Positions 32,645-42,270 of a stretch of 64,000 nt of DNA are shown here, one piece after another. The DNA comes from an uncultured Microbacterium sp. (lineage in GTDB: Bacteria > Actinomycetota > Actinomycetes > Actinomycetales > Microbacteriaceae), in NCBI RefSeq assembly GCF_945952435.1, contig NZ_CAMFHZ010000016.1, positions 1 to 64,000 of the forward strand. The letters run 5' to 3'. Every line of letters starts with the position of its first letter. Positions within the stretch are counted from its first letter, which is position 1. The notes beneath the pieces were generated by a model, which saw only the letters and a list, made by a program, of their open reading frames with translations, made no database searches and was not told where the DNA came from. The translations under genes were made by a program, and so were the position numbers.

Positions 32645-34311
32645 GAAAGCTCGTCCCCTTCGACCAGTCCCCGCAGAGCGTGCCGCGCCTCGTGACGGCG
32701 CAGGCCATCCACCTGATCGATCCCGCCGCGACCACGGCGACCGCGCTGCTCAGCCACCGTGGTCGGATCCTCGCGACGGGGACCCCGGCCGAGTGCGAGG
32801 CCGCGGCGGCCGCCGCCGGTCTGGTGCCCGAGCGCGTGGACCTCGGCGACGCGACGATCGTGCCCGGATTCGTCGACGCGCATGCGCATCCGCTCATGTA
32901 CGGCCAGATGATGACGTGGGTCGACTGCGGCCCGGAGAAGGCGGCGAGCATCCCGGAGATCGTCGCCCTCCTGACCGCGGCGGCGAAGGCCCTTCCGCCC
33001 GGACGGCCCGTGCGCGGCTACGGGTACGAGCACCGCAATCTCGCCGAGCGGCGCCACCCGACGCGGTTCGAGCTCGACGAGGTCGCGACCGATCGCGAGG
33101 TGTATCTCATGAACGCCTCCGGTCACGGCGGCGTGGTGAACAGCTACACGCTCGCGCGCAGCGGGATCGATCGCGACAGCCCCAACCCGCCCGGCGGGGA
33201 GTTCTTCCGCGACGCGGACGGCGAGCTCACCGGCGAGCTGTCGGATGCGGCCTGCAACATCCTCACCGGGATCCACGGGGTGAAGGTCGGCCATCACGGC
33301 CCGAACTTCCATCTCGCGGACGAGCCGGAGGAGCACCTGCGCCAGCTCGATGTCGCGACCGGGCGCTTCCTCGCGGGCGGGGTGACCACGATCGGAGACG
33401 CGCAGGTCAGCCGACGCGAGTTCGACATGTACCTGCGTCTGGCGGAGGCGGGCGGGCTGTCCCTGCGGGTGTCGATGTACCTGCTGTCGCATCTGCTCGA
33501 CGAGGCGCTGGAGATGGGGCTGGTCGGCCAGTTCGGCAACGCCCACCTCAGCTTCGCCGGGATCAAGTTCTACGCCGACGGCACGCTCGGCGGGTGGACC
33601 GCGTACTTCCCCGACGGGTACGTAGGCGACCCCTGCCGCACCGGGCAGCTCTACCACGAGCCGGCGGAGTACGCCGGGCTGATCCGCCGGGCGCACCTCG
33701 CCGGGCTGCAGACCGCGACGCACGCGCAGTCGCCCACGGCGATCGAGATGGTCGTCTCCGCGATCGAGGACGCGCTCGCCGAGGCGCCCGACGCGGACGC
33801 GCGGCACCGGATCGAGCACTGCGGACTGCCGACCCCCGAGCAGATCGGACGCATGGCGGCCGCCGGCATCCGGCCGGTGAACCAGCCGCAGCACTACTAC
33901 AACTGGGGCGAGGGGGTCGAGGAGGCGATCGGCACCCCGGGCGAGCGGTTCAACCCGCTCGGCGAGTTCGAGCGCGCCGGCGTCCCCATCACCATCTCCT
34001 CCGACGCGCCCGTCGCAGATCCGATCCCGCTCGAGGCCATCCAGGCGGCGGTGACCAGGGTCACGCGACGCGGGCACCGGCTGGGTCCGGACGACCTGCG
34101 GATCTCCGCGCTCGCAGCCCTGCGCGCGCACACCCTCGAGGGCGCGATCTCGCTCGGACGCGAGGACGATCTGGGCAGCCTGGAGGTCGGCAAGTTCGCG
34201 GACTTCGTCGTGCTCGACGAGGATCCCCTCGTGGCGGATCCCGAACGGATCGGCTCGATCCGCGTCCGGGAGACCTGGATCGACGGCGAACCGCGCCACC
34301 GCGCGGCCTGA
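32641..34311 (+). CDS. YtcJ-like metal-dependent amidohydrolase
   Basis: 556 residues of the Amidohydro_3 type. Metal and catalytic residues: DAHAHP (HxH), a Lys in GIKFYADGTLG, His in TATHAQSP, His in RIEHCGL and Asp in ISSDAPV. The C-terminal strand DLGSLEVGKFADFVVLDEDP is typical. It would hydrolyse an amide, imide or cyclic ureido/guanidino bond; the exact substrate is not readable. Second gene of the operon. Confidence 0.85.
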   Translation: MRKLVPFDQSPQSVPRLVTAQAIHLIDPAATTATALLSHRGRILATGTPAECEAAAAAAGLVPERVDLGDATIVPGFVDAHAHPLMYGQMMTWVDCGPEKAASIPEIVALLTAAAKALPPGRPVRGYGYEHRNLAERRHPTRFELDEVATDREVYLMNASGHGGVVNSYTLARSGIDRDSPNPPGGEFFRDADGELTGELSDAACNILTGIHGVKVGHHGPNFHLADEPEEHLRQLDVATGRFLAGGVTTIGDAQVSRREFDMYLRLAEAGGLSLRVSMYLLSHLLDEALEMGLVGQFGNAHLSFAGIKFYADGTLGGWTAYFPDGYVGDPCRTGQLYHEPAEYAGLIRRAHLAGLQTATHAQSPTAIEMVVSAIEDALAEAPDADARHRIEHCGLPTPEQIGRMAAAGIRPVNQPQHYYNWGEGVEEAIGTPGERFNPLGEFERAGVPITISSDAPVADPIPLEAIQAAVTRVTRRGHRLGPDDLRISALAALRAHTLEGAISLGREDDLGSLEVGKFADFVVLDEDPLVADPERIGSIRVRETWIDGEPRHRAA

Positions 34312-34337
34312 GAGGAGCGAGGGATGAGGAGCCACGG

Positions 34338-36008
34338 ATGAGCAGCGACACCGACCCCTGGGCCGACACGGCCGGAAGGGCGATCCTGGAGACGATCCGC
34401 GGGTACGGCGTGGACGCCGTGTTCGGGATTCCCGGCACGCACAACCTGGAGTTCTATCGTCCCCTCGCCGACCTCGGCTTCCGGGTCGTGACCAATCGCC
34501 ACGAGCAGGGATCCGGATACGGCGCGGACGGATGGGCCCAGCAGACCGGCCTCCCCGGCGTCGTGATCACCACGTCTGGCCCCGGCCTGCAGAACGCGAT
34601 GAGCGCGGTCGGCACCGCGTTCTGCGAGTCCCGGCCGATGATCGTCCTCTCGCCCGGCGTCGCCCGCGGGGCGGAGTTCGCCGACGTCGGCACCCTGCAC
34701 GAGACGAAGGACGCCTCGGCGATGGTCGGCGCGATCGCGGAGTGGTCGCGTCGCGTCTCCTCCGCGGGCGAGGCGGTCGCCGCCGTGCACGACGCCTTCG
34801 CCCTCTTCCGCACGGGTCGCCCTCGTCCCGTGCACATCGAGGTCCCCCTCGACGTGCTGGAGTCGCCGGCCGACGTGCCCGCGTCCGAGCGCCTGCCGCG
34901 CCCCGCACCCCCGGCCGAAGGAGGATCGGACGCGGCGATCGCGGAGGCGGTGGCACTGCTCGCCGCCGCCCGCCGCCCTCTGGTGATCGCCGGAGGGGGC
35001 GCCACGCGGGCAGGCGCGACGCTCACCGCGCTCGCCGAACGTCTCGGCGCGCCCGTCCTGACGACGCTCAACGGCAAGGGCGCGGTCGACGAGGCCCACC
35101 CGCTCTCGCTCGGCGCGAACCTCCGCCTCGGTGCGGCGCGCGCGGCGGCGGAGGAGGCCGACGTGCTGCTCGTCGTGGGCTCGAAGCTCGGGGAGGCCGA
35201 GCTGTGGGCGCCGCGAATGGAGCCTGCGGGAGCGGTCGTGCGCATCGACATCGCTCCCTCGCAGGTGGACAAGAACCTGACGCCGACGGTCGGGATCCTC
35301 GGCGACGCGCGCGCGGTGCTCGAGCGGATCCTCGACGCGCTCCCCGCGGTCGCCCCCCGCAGCCCCGAGCTGGGCGACGTGCGCACCGCGATCCTGCGAG
35401 AGATCCGCGAGACCGCGCCGGCGACGGTCGCGCTCGCCGAGGAGATCGCCGCCGCGCTCCCGGACGACGCGATCGTGGCGGGCGACTCCTCCCAGATCGT
35501 CTACCTGGCCCTTGCGAACGTGCTGCGCCGGAGCGGTCCGCACGCACTGCTCTACACGCCCACCTACGCGACGCTCGGGTACGGCCTCCCCGCCGCCATC
35601 GGTGCCCGCGTCGCCCGGCCGGATCGACCCGTGGTCGCCGTGGTCGGCGATGGCGCGCTGATGTTCGCGGTCAACGAGATCGTCACCGCCGTCGAGCAGC
35701 GGCTGGATCTCACGATCGTGTGCGTCGACAACGGCGGGTACGCGGAGATCCGCCAGAACGAGGTGGATCGCGGCATGGTGCCGATCGGCGTCGACCTGGT
35801 CCAGCCGGATTGGCCGCTGCTCGCCCGCGCGTTCGGGGCCGAAGGGGTCCAGGTCGCTCCCGGGGCGGATCCCGGTCCGGCGATCCGCGCCGCGATCGCG
35901 TCCGGCGGCGTCCGCCTCGTCCACATCCACCAGACCACTCCGCCCTCCCCGGCGGGCGGCATCTCCGCGCAGGAGACGCCGCAGGAACGACAGAAGGACC
36001 ACCCATGA
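34338..36008 (+). CDS. ThDP-dependent enzyme, AruI/acetolactate synthase-like
   Basis: 556 residues with the three domains of the family. The N-terminal domain holds the activating Glu in [13 protein letters not shown]; the C-terminal domain binds ThDP-Mg through [11 protein letters not shown] and VDNGGYAE. Relatives in actinobacteria are often annotated as 5-guanidino-2-oxopentanoate decarboxylase. A ureohydrolase gene directly after it supports a 2-oxo acid decarboxylase acting on a guanidino compound, but a different 2-oxo acid is possible. Its stop overlaps the next start (ATGA). Confidence 0.78.
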   Translation: MSSDTDPWADTAGRAILETIRGYGVDAVFGIPGTHNLEFYRPLADLGFRVVTNRHEQGSGYGADGWAQQTGLPGVVITTSGPGLQNAMSAVGTAFCESRPMIVLSPGVARGAEFADVGTLHETKDASAMVGAIAEWSRRVSSAGEAVAAVHDAFALFRTGRPRPVHIEVPLDVLESPADVPASERLPRPAPPAEGGSDAAIAEAVALLAAARRPLVIAGGGATRAGATLTALAERLGAPVLTTLNGKGAVDEAHPLSLGANLRLGAARAAAEEADVLLVVGSKLGEAELWAPRMEPAGAVVRIDIAPSQVDKNLTPTVGILGDARAVLERILDALPAVAPRSPELGDVRTAILREIRETAPATVALAEEIAAALPDDAIVAGDSSQIVYLALANVLRRSGPHALLYTPTYATLGYGLPAAIGARVARPDRPVVAVVGDGALMFAVNEIVTAVEQRLDLTIVCVDNGGYAEIRQNEVDRGMVPIGVDLVQPDWPLLARAFGAEGVQVAPGADPGPAIRAAIASGGVRLVHIHQTTPPSPAGGISAQETPQERQKDHP

Positions 36009-36958
36009 GCACTCCCCTCGGACCCGTCGACGCCTCGGTGAACCCGCGCTACGCCGGCTTCGCGACGTTCGCCCGTCTCCCCCGGCTGGAGGAGGTCGAG
36101 CACGCGGACATCGCGGTGGTGGGCGCGCCGTTCGATTCGGGGGTGAGCTACCGCCCCGGCACGCGCTTCGGGCCGTCGCACGTGCGCGAGTCGTCGCGCC
36201 TGCTGCGTCCGTACAACCCGGCGCAGGATTTCGCGCCCTTCGCCCGCGCGCAGGTCGTGGACGCGGGCGACATCGCGCTGAACCCCTTCGACATCGCGGA
36301 GGCGGTGGAGGAGACCGATCGCGCGGTGAGCGCCCTCGCCGAGCGGGCGCCGCGGATCGTCACGATCGGCGGCGACCACACTCTCGCGCTCCCGCTGCTG
36401 CGCTCGGTCGCACGCCGGCACGGACCCGTGGCGGTCCTGCACTTCGACGCGCACCTCGACACCTGGGACACCTACTTCGGTGCGCCGATCACGCACGGCA
36501 CGCCGTTCCGCCGAGCGAGCGAGGAGGGGCTGATCGATCTGACCGCGAGCTGCCACGTCGGCACGCGCGGTCCGCTGTACGACAAGAAGGATCTGGAGGA
36601 CGACGCGCGCCTGGGCTTCTCCATCGTGTCGAGCGAGTCGATCGAGGAGCACGGCGTCGAGGCGGCGATCGCCCGGATCCTCGACCGGATCGGCGATGCG
36701 CCGCTCTACGTGTCGATCGACATCGACGTGCTGGATCCCGCGCACGCCCCCGGGACGGGAACGCCCGAGGCAGGGGGGCTCACGAGCCGCGAACTGCTGC
36801 GGATCCTGCGCAGTCTGCGCGACACGAACATCGTCGGGGCCGACGTCGTGGAGGTGTCTCCGGCTTACGACCACGCGCAGATGACCGGGATCGCGGCGAG
36901 CCACGTGGTCTACGAACTCATCACGCTCCTGGCGATCCAGCACGACCGCACGCGCTGA
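36005..36958 (+). CDS. Ureohydrolase (agmatinase/guanidinobutyrase type)
   Basis: 317 residues. All six manganese ligands are present: H125 in GGDHTL, D148, H150 and D152 in [10 protein letters not shown], and D239/D241 in [10 protein letters not shown]. The substrate loop THGTPFRRA is closer to guanidinobutyrase/guanidinopropionase-type enzymes than to arginase, which would fit the preceding ThDP decarboxylase. Releases urea from a guanidino substrate. Last gene of the operon, followed by a hairpin. Confidence 0.85.
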   Translation: MSTPLGPVDASVNPRYAGFATFARLPRLEEVEHADIAVVGAPFDSGVSYRPGTRFGPSHVRESSRLLRPYNPAQDFAPFARAQVVDAGDIALNPFDIAEAVEETDRAVSALAERAPRIVTIGGDHTLALPLLRSVARRHGPVAVLHFDAHLDTWDTYFGAPITHGTPFRRASEEGLIDLTASCHVGTRGPLYDKKDLEDDARLGFSIVSSESIEEHGVEAAIARILDRIGDAPLYVSIDIDVLDPAHAPGTGTPEAGGLTSRELLRILRSLRDTNIVGADVVEVSPAYDHAQMTGIAASHVVYELITLLAIQHDRTR

Positions 36959-36970
36959 TCCGCGTCGACC

Positions 36971-37003
36971 AAGCCCACCGGCCCCCGGGATGCCGGTGGG
37001 CTT
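36971..37003 (+). terminator. Hairpin terminator after the ureohydrolase gene
   Basis: AAGCCCACCGGC (36971-36982) pairs with GCCGGTGGGCTT (36992-37003) around a 9-nt loop, 12 bp beyond the stop. No long T-run follows. Confidence 0.7.
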
Positions 37004-37057
37004 CGTCGTGCTGCGGCGCCGGGACGGCGGGATCGACATCCGTGCGTGCATGAAAGC

Positions 37058-37087
37058 TTGCAAGGGTGTAACATTGCAGGGTTGCAA
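37058..37087 (+). promoter_or_regulatory. TetR-type operator and promoter of exporter 1
   Basis: TTGCA (37074-37078) and TGCAA (37083-37087) are inverted around GGGT, directly after a -10-like TAACAT (37069-37074). A further palindrome CTTGCAAG (37057-37064) lies one and a half turns upstream. The stretch GTGTAA-N2-TTGCAGGG-N-TGCAA recurs before the second exporter. Confidence 0.6.
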
Positions 37088-37176
37088 AGTTTTGTGCCGG
37101 CGCCGGCATCCGCGTTGATCGACGACGTCCGCGGGGAGGCCCCCGACGCGTTCCGCCTCCTCTGGGAAGGACCTCT

Positions 37177-39279
37177 ATGGCCACCGCCACCGGCGCCGTC
37201 CGCACGGTCGAGAGACCGGCCGACGCCTCGTCGCAGCCGATCATGACCCACAAGCAGATCATGCTGGTCATCTACGGCCTCATGTCCGGCATGTTCCTGT
37301 CCTCGCTCGCGCAGACGGTGTTCGGCACCGCCATCCGCACGATCGGCGACGACCTGCACGGCCTCGACCAGCAGGCCTGGGTCACCACGGCGTTCCTCAT
37401 CACGTCGACGATCGCCGTGCCGATCTACGGCAAGCTCAGCGACATCTTCGGGCGCCGCCCGCTGTTCATCCTCGGCATCGTCGTCTTCATCCTGGGCTCC
37501 ACGCTCTCCGCGTTCTCCACGTCGATGCTCATGCTCGCCGCCTTCCGCGCGGTCCAGGGCATCGGGGCCGGTGCGCTCATGGCGCTGCCGCTCGCGATCA
37601 TGGGCGACATCCTCGCGCCGCGGGAGCGGGCCAAGTACCAGGGCTACTTCTTCGCGGTCTTCGGCATCGCGACCGTGATCGGACCGCTCGTTGGCGGCCT
37701 CTTCGCCGGCGCGAAGGAGATCCTCTGGATCGACGGCTGGCGCTGGTGCTTCCTCATCAACATCCCGCTGGGACTGTTCGCCCTCTTCATGGTCATCACG
37801 TTCCTGCACCTGCCGAAGGTGCACAAGCACCACGGCCCGCGCATCGACTGGTGGGGCGCCGCGGCGGTCATCGTCGGCCTCGTCCCGCTCCTCCTCGTCG
37901 CCGAGCAGGGGCGCACCTGGGGCTGGACCTCGGCGGCCTCGATCGTCTGCTACGTCGTGGGCGTCGTCGGCATCGTCGGCTTCATCGTGATCGAAGCGCT
38001 CATGAAGGACGACGCGATCATCCCGCTCAAGCTCTTCCGCTCGAACACCTTCTCGATGGCGACGCTGATCGGCGTGCTGGTCGGGTTCGCGATGTTCGGC
38101 GCGATGATGACGATCCCGCTCTACATGCAGATCGTGAAGGGGCTGAACCCCACCGAGTCGGGGCTGTCGATGCTCCCGCTCATCATCGGGCTCATGATCG
38201 CCTCGCTCGCGTCGGGCCAGATCACCGCGCGCACCGGCAAGTACCGCATCTTCCCCGTGCTCGGCACGCTGTTCACGGCCGTCGGCTTCTTCGCGCTCAC
38301 CTTCATCCGGTACGAGACCCCGCTCTGGGAGATCTTCATCGGCATGTTCGTGCTGGGGCTGGGCCTGGGTCAGCTCATGCAGCCGCTCACGCTGGCGAGC
38401 CAGAACTCGGTCGCGGCCCACGAGATGGGCGTCGCCTCGAGCGCGGCGACCTTCTTCCGTCAGATCGGCGGAACGCTGGGCACCGCGATCATGCTCTCGC
38501 TGCTGTTCTCCCTGCTGCCGACGAACATCGTCCACGCCACCGAGGACAAGGCGACGCTGACGGCGGCGCTCGACACGGCGCTGGATCCCGCTGAGGCCGG
38601 CAAGTCCGAGAACGCGGCGATCATGAAGCAGCTCTGGAACCCGATCGTTTCGCCGATCGAGAAGACCGTCCAGGACAATCTCGACAAGGGCCTCGCCGAG
38701 GGCGACGCGCAGGCCAAGGCCGCGGCGGCCCAGGCCGTGCAGGAGAAGGTCTCCGCCGGAGTGCAGCGGGCCGTGGCCGCGGGGCAGATCCCCGCGCAGG
38801 CCGCCGACGCCGTGATCGCGCAGAAGGTCGCGGAGGCCCTGCCGGCCGCCGAGGCCGGTGCGCATGCGGCCGTGCTGAAGGCGGTCGCCGAGAAGGCGCA
38901 CGCGACCGTGCAGGGCGACGGCGTCTCGGTGAACTGGTCCGACAAGGCCGAACGCGAGTACTGGGTCGACACGCTCGTCCCGACGCTGCAGGACCAGCTG
39001 AAGAAGAAGGACTCGGCGGCGTCCGGTTCCTCGTCGAGCTCGATCAGCGACACATCCTTCCTCACCGGAGCGGACCCGCGTCTGTCGAAGCCGTTCATGG
39101 TCGGCTTCATCGACTCGATCGTGCTGCTCTACTGGGTCGGCTTCGGCGTGATCCTGCTGGCGTTCGTGCTGACCTGGTTCTTCAAGGTGCCGCCGCTGCG
39201 GCGCGTTTCGGCGCTGCAGGAGCAGGCCGATGCGGCAGGACGCACCGAGACAGGGACCATCCGCACGCACACGGCGTGA
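37177..39279 (+). CDS. DHA2-family MFS exporter (copy 1)
   Basis: 700 residues, 14 predicted helices plus a very large extracytoplasmic segment (about 449-640) between helices 13 and 14, rich in Ala, Lys and Gln and probably helical. Motif A is GKLSDIFGRRPLF. The helix 1 motif usually reading LDQTIV is SSLAQTVFG here, so the membrane aspartate found in multidrug exporters of this family is Ala45. Likely exports an unknown toxic compound. Ribosome site GGAAGG. The TetR gene follows after 53 bp. Confidence 0.85.
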   Translation: MATATGAVRTVERPADASSQPIMTHKQIMLVIYGLMSGMFLSSLAQTVFGTAIRTIGDDLHGLDQQAWVTTAFLITSTIAVPIYGKLSDIFGRRPLFILGIVVFILGSTLSAFSTSMLMLAAFRAVQGIGAGALMALPLAIMGDILAPRERAKYQGYFFAVFGIATVIGPLVGGLFAGAKEILWIDGWRWCFLINIPLGLFALFMVITFLHLPKVHKHHGPRIDWWGAAAVIVGLVPLLLVAEQGRTWGWTSAASIVCYVVGVVGIVGFIVIEALMKDDAIIPLKLFRSNTFSMATLIGVLVGFAMFGAMMTIPLYMQIVKGLNPTESGLSMLPLIIGLMIASLASGQITARTGKYRIFPVLGTLFTAVGFFALTFIRYETPLWEIFIGMFVLGLGLGQLMQPLTLASQNSVAAHEMGVASSAATFFRQIGGTLGTAIMLSLLFSLLPTNIVHATEDKATLTAALDTALDPAEAGKSENAAIMKQLWNPIVSPIEKTVQDNLDKGLAEGDAQAKAAAAQAVQEKVSAGVQRAVAAGQIPAQAADAVIAQKVAEALPAAEAGAHAAVLKAVAEKAHATVQGDGVSVNWSDKAEREYWVDTLVPTLQDQLKKKDSAASGSSSSSISDTSFLTGADPRLSKPFMVGFIDSIVLLYWVGFGVILLAFVLTWFFKVPPLRRVSALQEQADAAGRTETGTIRTHTA

Positions 39280-39332
39280 GCGGAGCCGGGGCGGTCCACG
39301 CGCCGCCCCGGCTCTCCGGCGAGGAGAGTGAG

Positions 39333-39947
39333 ATGACCAGCATCGAGAACGTGCACCCCGAGACGTGCGGACGCCGGGAGCGCAAGAAGCAGCAGACTCG
39401 GCAGGCGCTGCACGAGGCCGCGCTCGAGCTGGTCGAGGCACAGGGCCTCGACCACACGACCGTCGAGCAGATCTGCCAGGCCGTCGACGTGTCGCCGCGC
39501 ACGTTCTTCAACTACTTCCCGTCGAAGGCCGCGGCCGCGCTCGATCTTCCCGACACCGCTATGCCGCCCGAGGGTGCGGAGGCGTTCCGCCGTGCGGAGG
39601 GCGATCTCGTGCCGGCCCTGTGCGAGCTCATCGGCTCCTCGATGGACGACGCCCGTCAGCGCAAGCGCATGAAGGAGCTGGTCCTGCGCCGGCCCGAGCT
39701 CATGCCCGCCTTCGCCCAGTGGATGGGCGGCATCCGCGAGCAGTACGTCTCGCTCGTGCGCGAGCGCGCGAGCGAGGAGGATGCGGTCGCCGCGGTGGCG
39801 CTCACCATGGCCGCGCTGAGCCTCATCGTGCACGACGGATCCGCCGCCGGGGAGCGCCCCGGGGCTGCGCGGCTGCTCGAAGGGGTGGAGATGCTCGTGC
39901 GTTCGCGCGCGAGCCAGCTGACACCCGCCGCCGAGTCCGCGGCCTGA
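39333..39947 (+). CDS. TetR-family repressor (copy 1)
   Basis: 204 residues. N-terminal HTH (about 15-62; RRERKKQQTRQALHEAALEL and VSPRTFFNYFPSKAAA) and a helical effector domain. Nearly the same HTH as the copy at 42271, consistent with both binding the shared TTGCA-N4-TGCAA site. Start set by GAGGAGAG upstream. Probably represses the upstream exporter from the same mRNA. Confidence 0.88.
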   Translation: MTSIENVHPETCGRRERKKQQTRQALHEAALELVEAQGLDHTTVEQICQAVDVSPRTFFNYFPSKAAAALDLPDTAMPPEGAEAFRRAEGDLVPALCELIGSSMDDARQRKRMKELVLRRPELMPAFAQWMGGIREQYVSLVRERASEEDAVAAVALTMAALSLIVHDGSAAGERPGAARLLEGVEMLVRSRASQLTPAAESAA

Positions 39948-40043
39948 GGGCGACGCGCCGCAGGGACCGATTGCGGGACGACGTCCGCTCCCCAGCAACC
40001 TCATAGCGAAGCTGCACTGGCGCAAGGTTGCGCATCGTGTAAA

Positions 40044-40059
40044 GTTGCAGGGCTGCAAC
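40044..40059 (+). promoter_or_regulatory. TetR-type operator of exporter 2
   Basis: GTTGCA (40044-40049) and TGCAAC (40054-40059) are inverted around GGGC. A -10-like TAAAGT (40040-40045) overlaps the left arm. The core matches the operator before exporter 1, and both sit about 85-90 bp before their exporter start. Confidence 0.6.
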
Positions 40060-40142
40060 ATTCTTGCCGCCAACGTCGGCGCCGGGGAGCCGACGGGGTG
40101 TCGACGACCGGCGTGACGTCCGGATCCACCCGAAGGGCCTTC

Positions 40143-42218
40143 ATGTCCACCGCAACCACCGCTCCAGGGGTGACGCGCGCCGAGCGCAAGAGCGCCGCCC
40201 CGATCATGACGCACCGGCAGATCCTGTTCGTCATCTACGGCCTCATGGCCGGCATGTTCCTGTCGTCGCTCGACCAGACCATCGTCGGCACTGCGATCCG
40301 CACGATCGGCGACGACCTGCACGGCCTCGACCAGCAGGCCTGGGTCACCACGGCGTACCTCATCACGTCGACGATCTCCGTCCCGATCTACGGCAAGCTC
40401 TCCGACATCTTTGGCCGGCGCCCGCTGTTCATCTTCGGCATCACCGTGTTCATCCTGGGTTCCGTGCTGTCGACGTTCTCGACGTCGATGCTGATGCTCG
40501 CGGGCTTCCGCGCCTTCCAGGGCATCGGAGCCGGCGCGCTCATGTCGTTGCCGCTCGCGATCATGGCCGACATCCTCGCGCCGCGCGAACGCGCCAAGTA
40601 CCAGGGCTACTTCTTCGCCGTCTTCGGCGTCTCCTCGCTCATCGGACCGCTCGTCGGCGGGATCTTCGCCGGCGCCCACCAGATCCTCTGGATCGACGGG
40701 TGGCGCTGGGTGTTCCTCATCAACCTGCCGATCGGCCTCATCGCCCTCGCCATGGTGATCGCGTTCCTGCACCTGCCGAAGGTGGGCAAGCACGAGAACC
40801 CGCGGATCGACTGGTGGGGTGCGACCGCTGTGATCGTGGCCCTCGTCCCGCTGCTGCTCGTCGCGGAGCAGGGCCGTGAGTGGGGCTGGGCGTCGCCCGG
40901 CGCGATCGCCTGCTACGTGGTCGGAGGCCTCGGCGCCGTCGCGTTCGTGCTCATCGAGATCGCGATGAAGAACGACGCGATCATCCCGATCCGCCTGTTC
41001 CGCTCGAACGCGTTCTCCTGGGCGACGATCATCGGCGTGCTCGTCGGCTTCGGCATGTTCGGCGCGATGATGACGATCCCGCTCTACATGCAGATCGTCG
41101 CAGGCCTCACCCCGACCGAGTCGGGCTTCGCGATGCTGCCGATGGTGGTCGGACTCATGGCCTCCTCGATGGCCGCGGGGCAGATCACGGCCCGGACGGG
41201 CAAGTACGGCTTCTTCCCGCGCACGGGCACGCTGACCACGGCGCTCGGCTTCCTGCTGCTCACCTTCGTCTCCTCGACCACCGGCGTCTGGTACATGATG
41301 ATCGGCATGTTCGTGGTCGGCCTGGGGCTCGGCCAACTCATGCAGTCGCTCACGATGGCCAGCCAGAACGCGGTCAACGCGCCGGACATGGGCGTCGCCA
41401 CGAGCGCAGCGACCTTCTTCCGCCAGATCGGCGGAACCCTGGGCACGGCGATCATGCTGTCGATCCTGTTCACGCTGCTGCCGCTCAACGTCACGCACAG
41501 CATGGCCGACAAGCCGACGCTGACCGCCGCCCTGGATGCCGCGCTCGACCCCGCCGTCGCGGGGAAGGCGAACAACCAGGCCGTCATGAAGCAGCTCTGG
41601 AACCCGATCGTCGGACCGATCCAGGACAACATCCAGGCGGGTCTCGACAAGGGCACCGCGCAGGCGAAGGCCGCGGCCGACAAGGCCGTGACCGATGCCG
41701 TCACCGCGGGCGTGGACCAGGCCGTCGCGGCCGGGCAGCTTCCCGCCGCCGCCGCACCGACCGTGATCCAGCAGAAGGTCGCGGAGGCCACCCCGGCCGC
41801 CGAAGCCAAGGCGCTGCAGGCCGTGGCAGACAAGGCGAACGCGTCCGTATCGGACGGCAGGGTCGTCGTCGACTGGTCGAACGACGCGCAGCGCAGCCAC
41901 TGGGTCGGCGAGGTCGTGCCGGAGATCACGAAGAAGCTGAACTCGGGCACGTCCCAGGCGTCGAGCGGCACGAAGAGCTCGACCAACGACACCTCTTTCC
42001 TGAACGGGGCGGACGCCGCGCTGACGAAGCCGTTCATGGTCGGCTTCACCCAGGCGATCGACGTGATCTACTGGGTCGGCTTCGGCGTGCTGCTGCTCGC
42101 CTTCCTGCTGAGCTGGTTCTTCAAGGCGCCACCGCTGCGTCGCGTCTCGGCTCTGCAGGAGCAGGCCGACGCGGCCGGTGTCACCGAGACCGGCACGATC
42201 AGGACGCAGAAGGCCTGA
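40143..42218 (+). CDS. DHA2-family MFS exporter (copy 2)
   Basis: 691 residues, closely similar to the copy at 37177 along its full length, including the large extracytoplasmic insert (about 447-632) and the tail LRRVSALQEQADAAG. Unlike copy 1 it keeps Asp44 in the helix 1 motif SSLDQTIVG, so it looks like a standard drug:H+ antiporter. The start at 40143 matches copy 1's N terminus and has GAAGGG upstream; a GTG at 40098 would add 15 residues. Confidence 0.86.
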   Translation: MSTATTAPGVTRAERKSAAPIMTHRQILFVIYGLMAGMFLSSLDQTIVGTAIRTIGDDLHGLDQQAWVTTAYLITSTISVPIYGKLSDIFGRRPLFIFGITVFILGSVLSTFSTSMLMLAGFRAFQGIGAGALMSLPLAIMADILAPRERAKYQGYFFAVFGVSSLIGPLVGGIFAGAHQILWIDGWRWVFLINLPIGLIALAMVIAFLHLPKVGKHENPRIDWWGATAVIVALVPLLLVAEQGREWGWASPGAIACYVVGGLGAVAFVLIEIAMKNDAIIPIRLFRSNAFSWATIIGVLVGFGMFGAMMTIPLYMQIVAGLTPTESGFAMLPMVVGLMASSMAAGQITARTGKYGFFPRTGTLTTALGFLLLTFVSSTTGVWYMMIGMFVVGLGLGQLMQSLTMASQNAVNAPDMGVATSAATFFRQIGGTLGTAIMLSILFTLLPLNVTHSMADKPTLTAALDAALDPAVAGKANNQAVMKQLWNPIVGPIQDNIQAGLDKGTAQAKAAADKAVTDAVTAGVDQAVAAGQLPAAAAPTVIQQKVAEATPAAEAKALQAVADKANASVSDGRVVVDWSNDAQRSHWVGEVVPEITKKLNSGTSQASSGTKSSTNDTSFLNGADAALTKPFMVGFTQAIDVIYWVGFGVLLLAFLLSWFFKAPPLRRVSALQEQADAAGVTETGTIRTQKA

Positions 42219-42270
42219 GCGACGGGCCGGGGCGGATCGGATCCGTCCCGGCCCTCCGCGAGGAGGAACC

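Noticed and set aside
34338..36008. Acetolactate synthase of branched-chain amino acid synthesis
   Set aside because: No small regulatory subunit or ilvC nearby, and the gene sits in a catabolic-type operon with a ureohydrolase.
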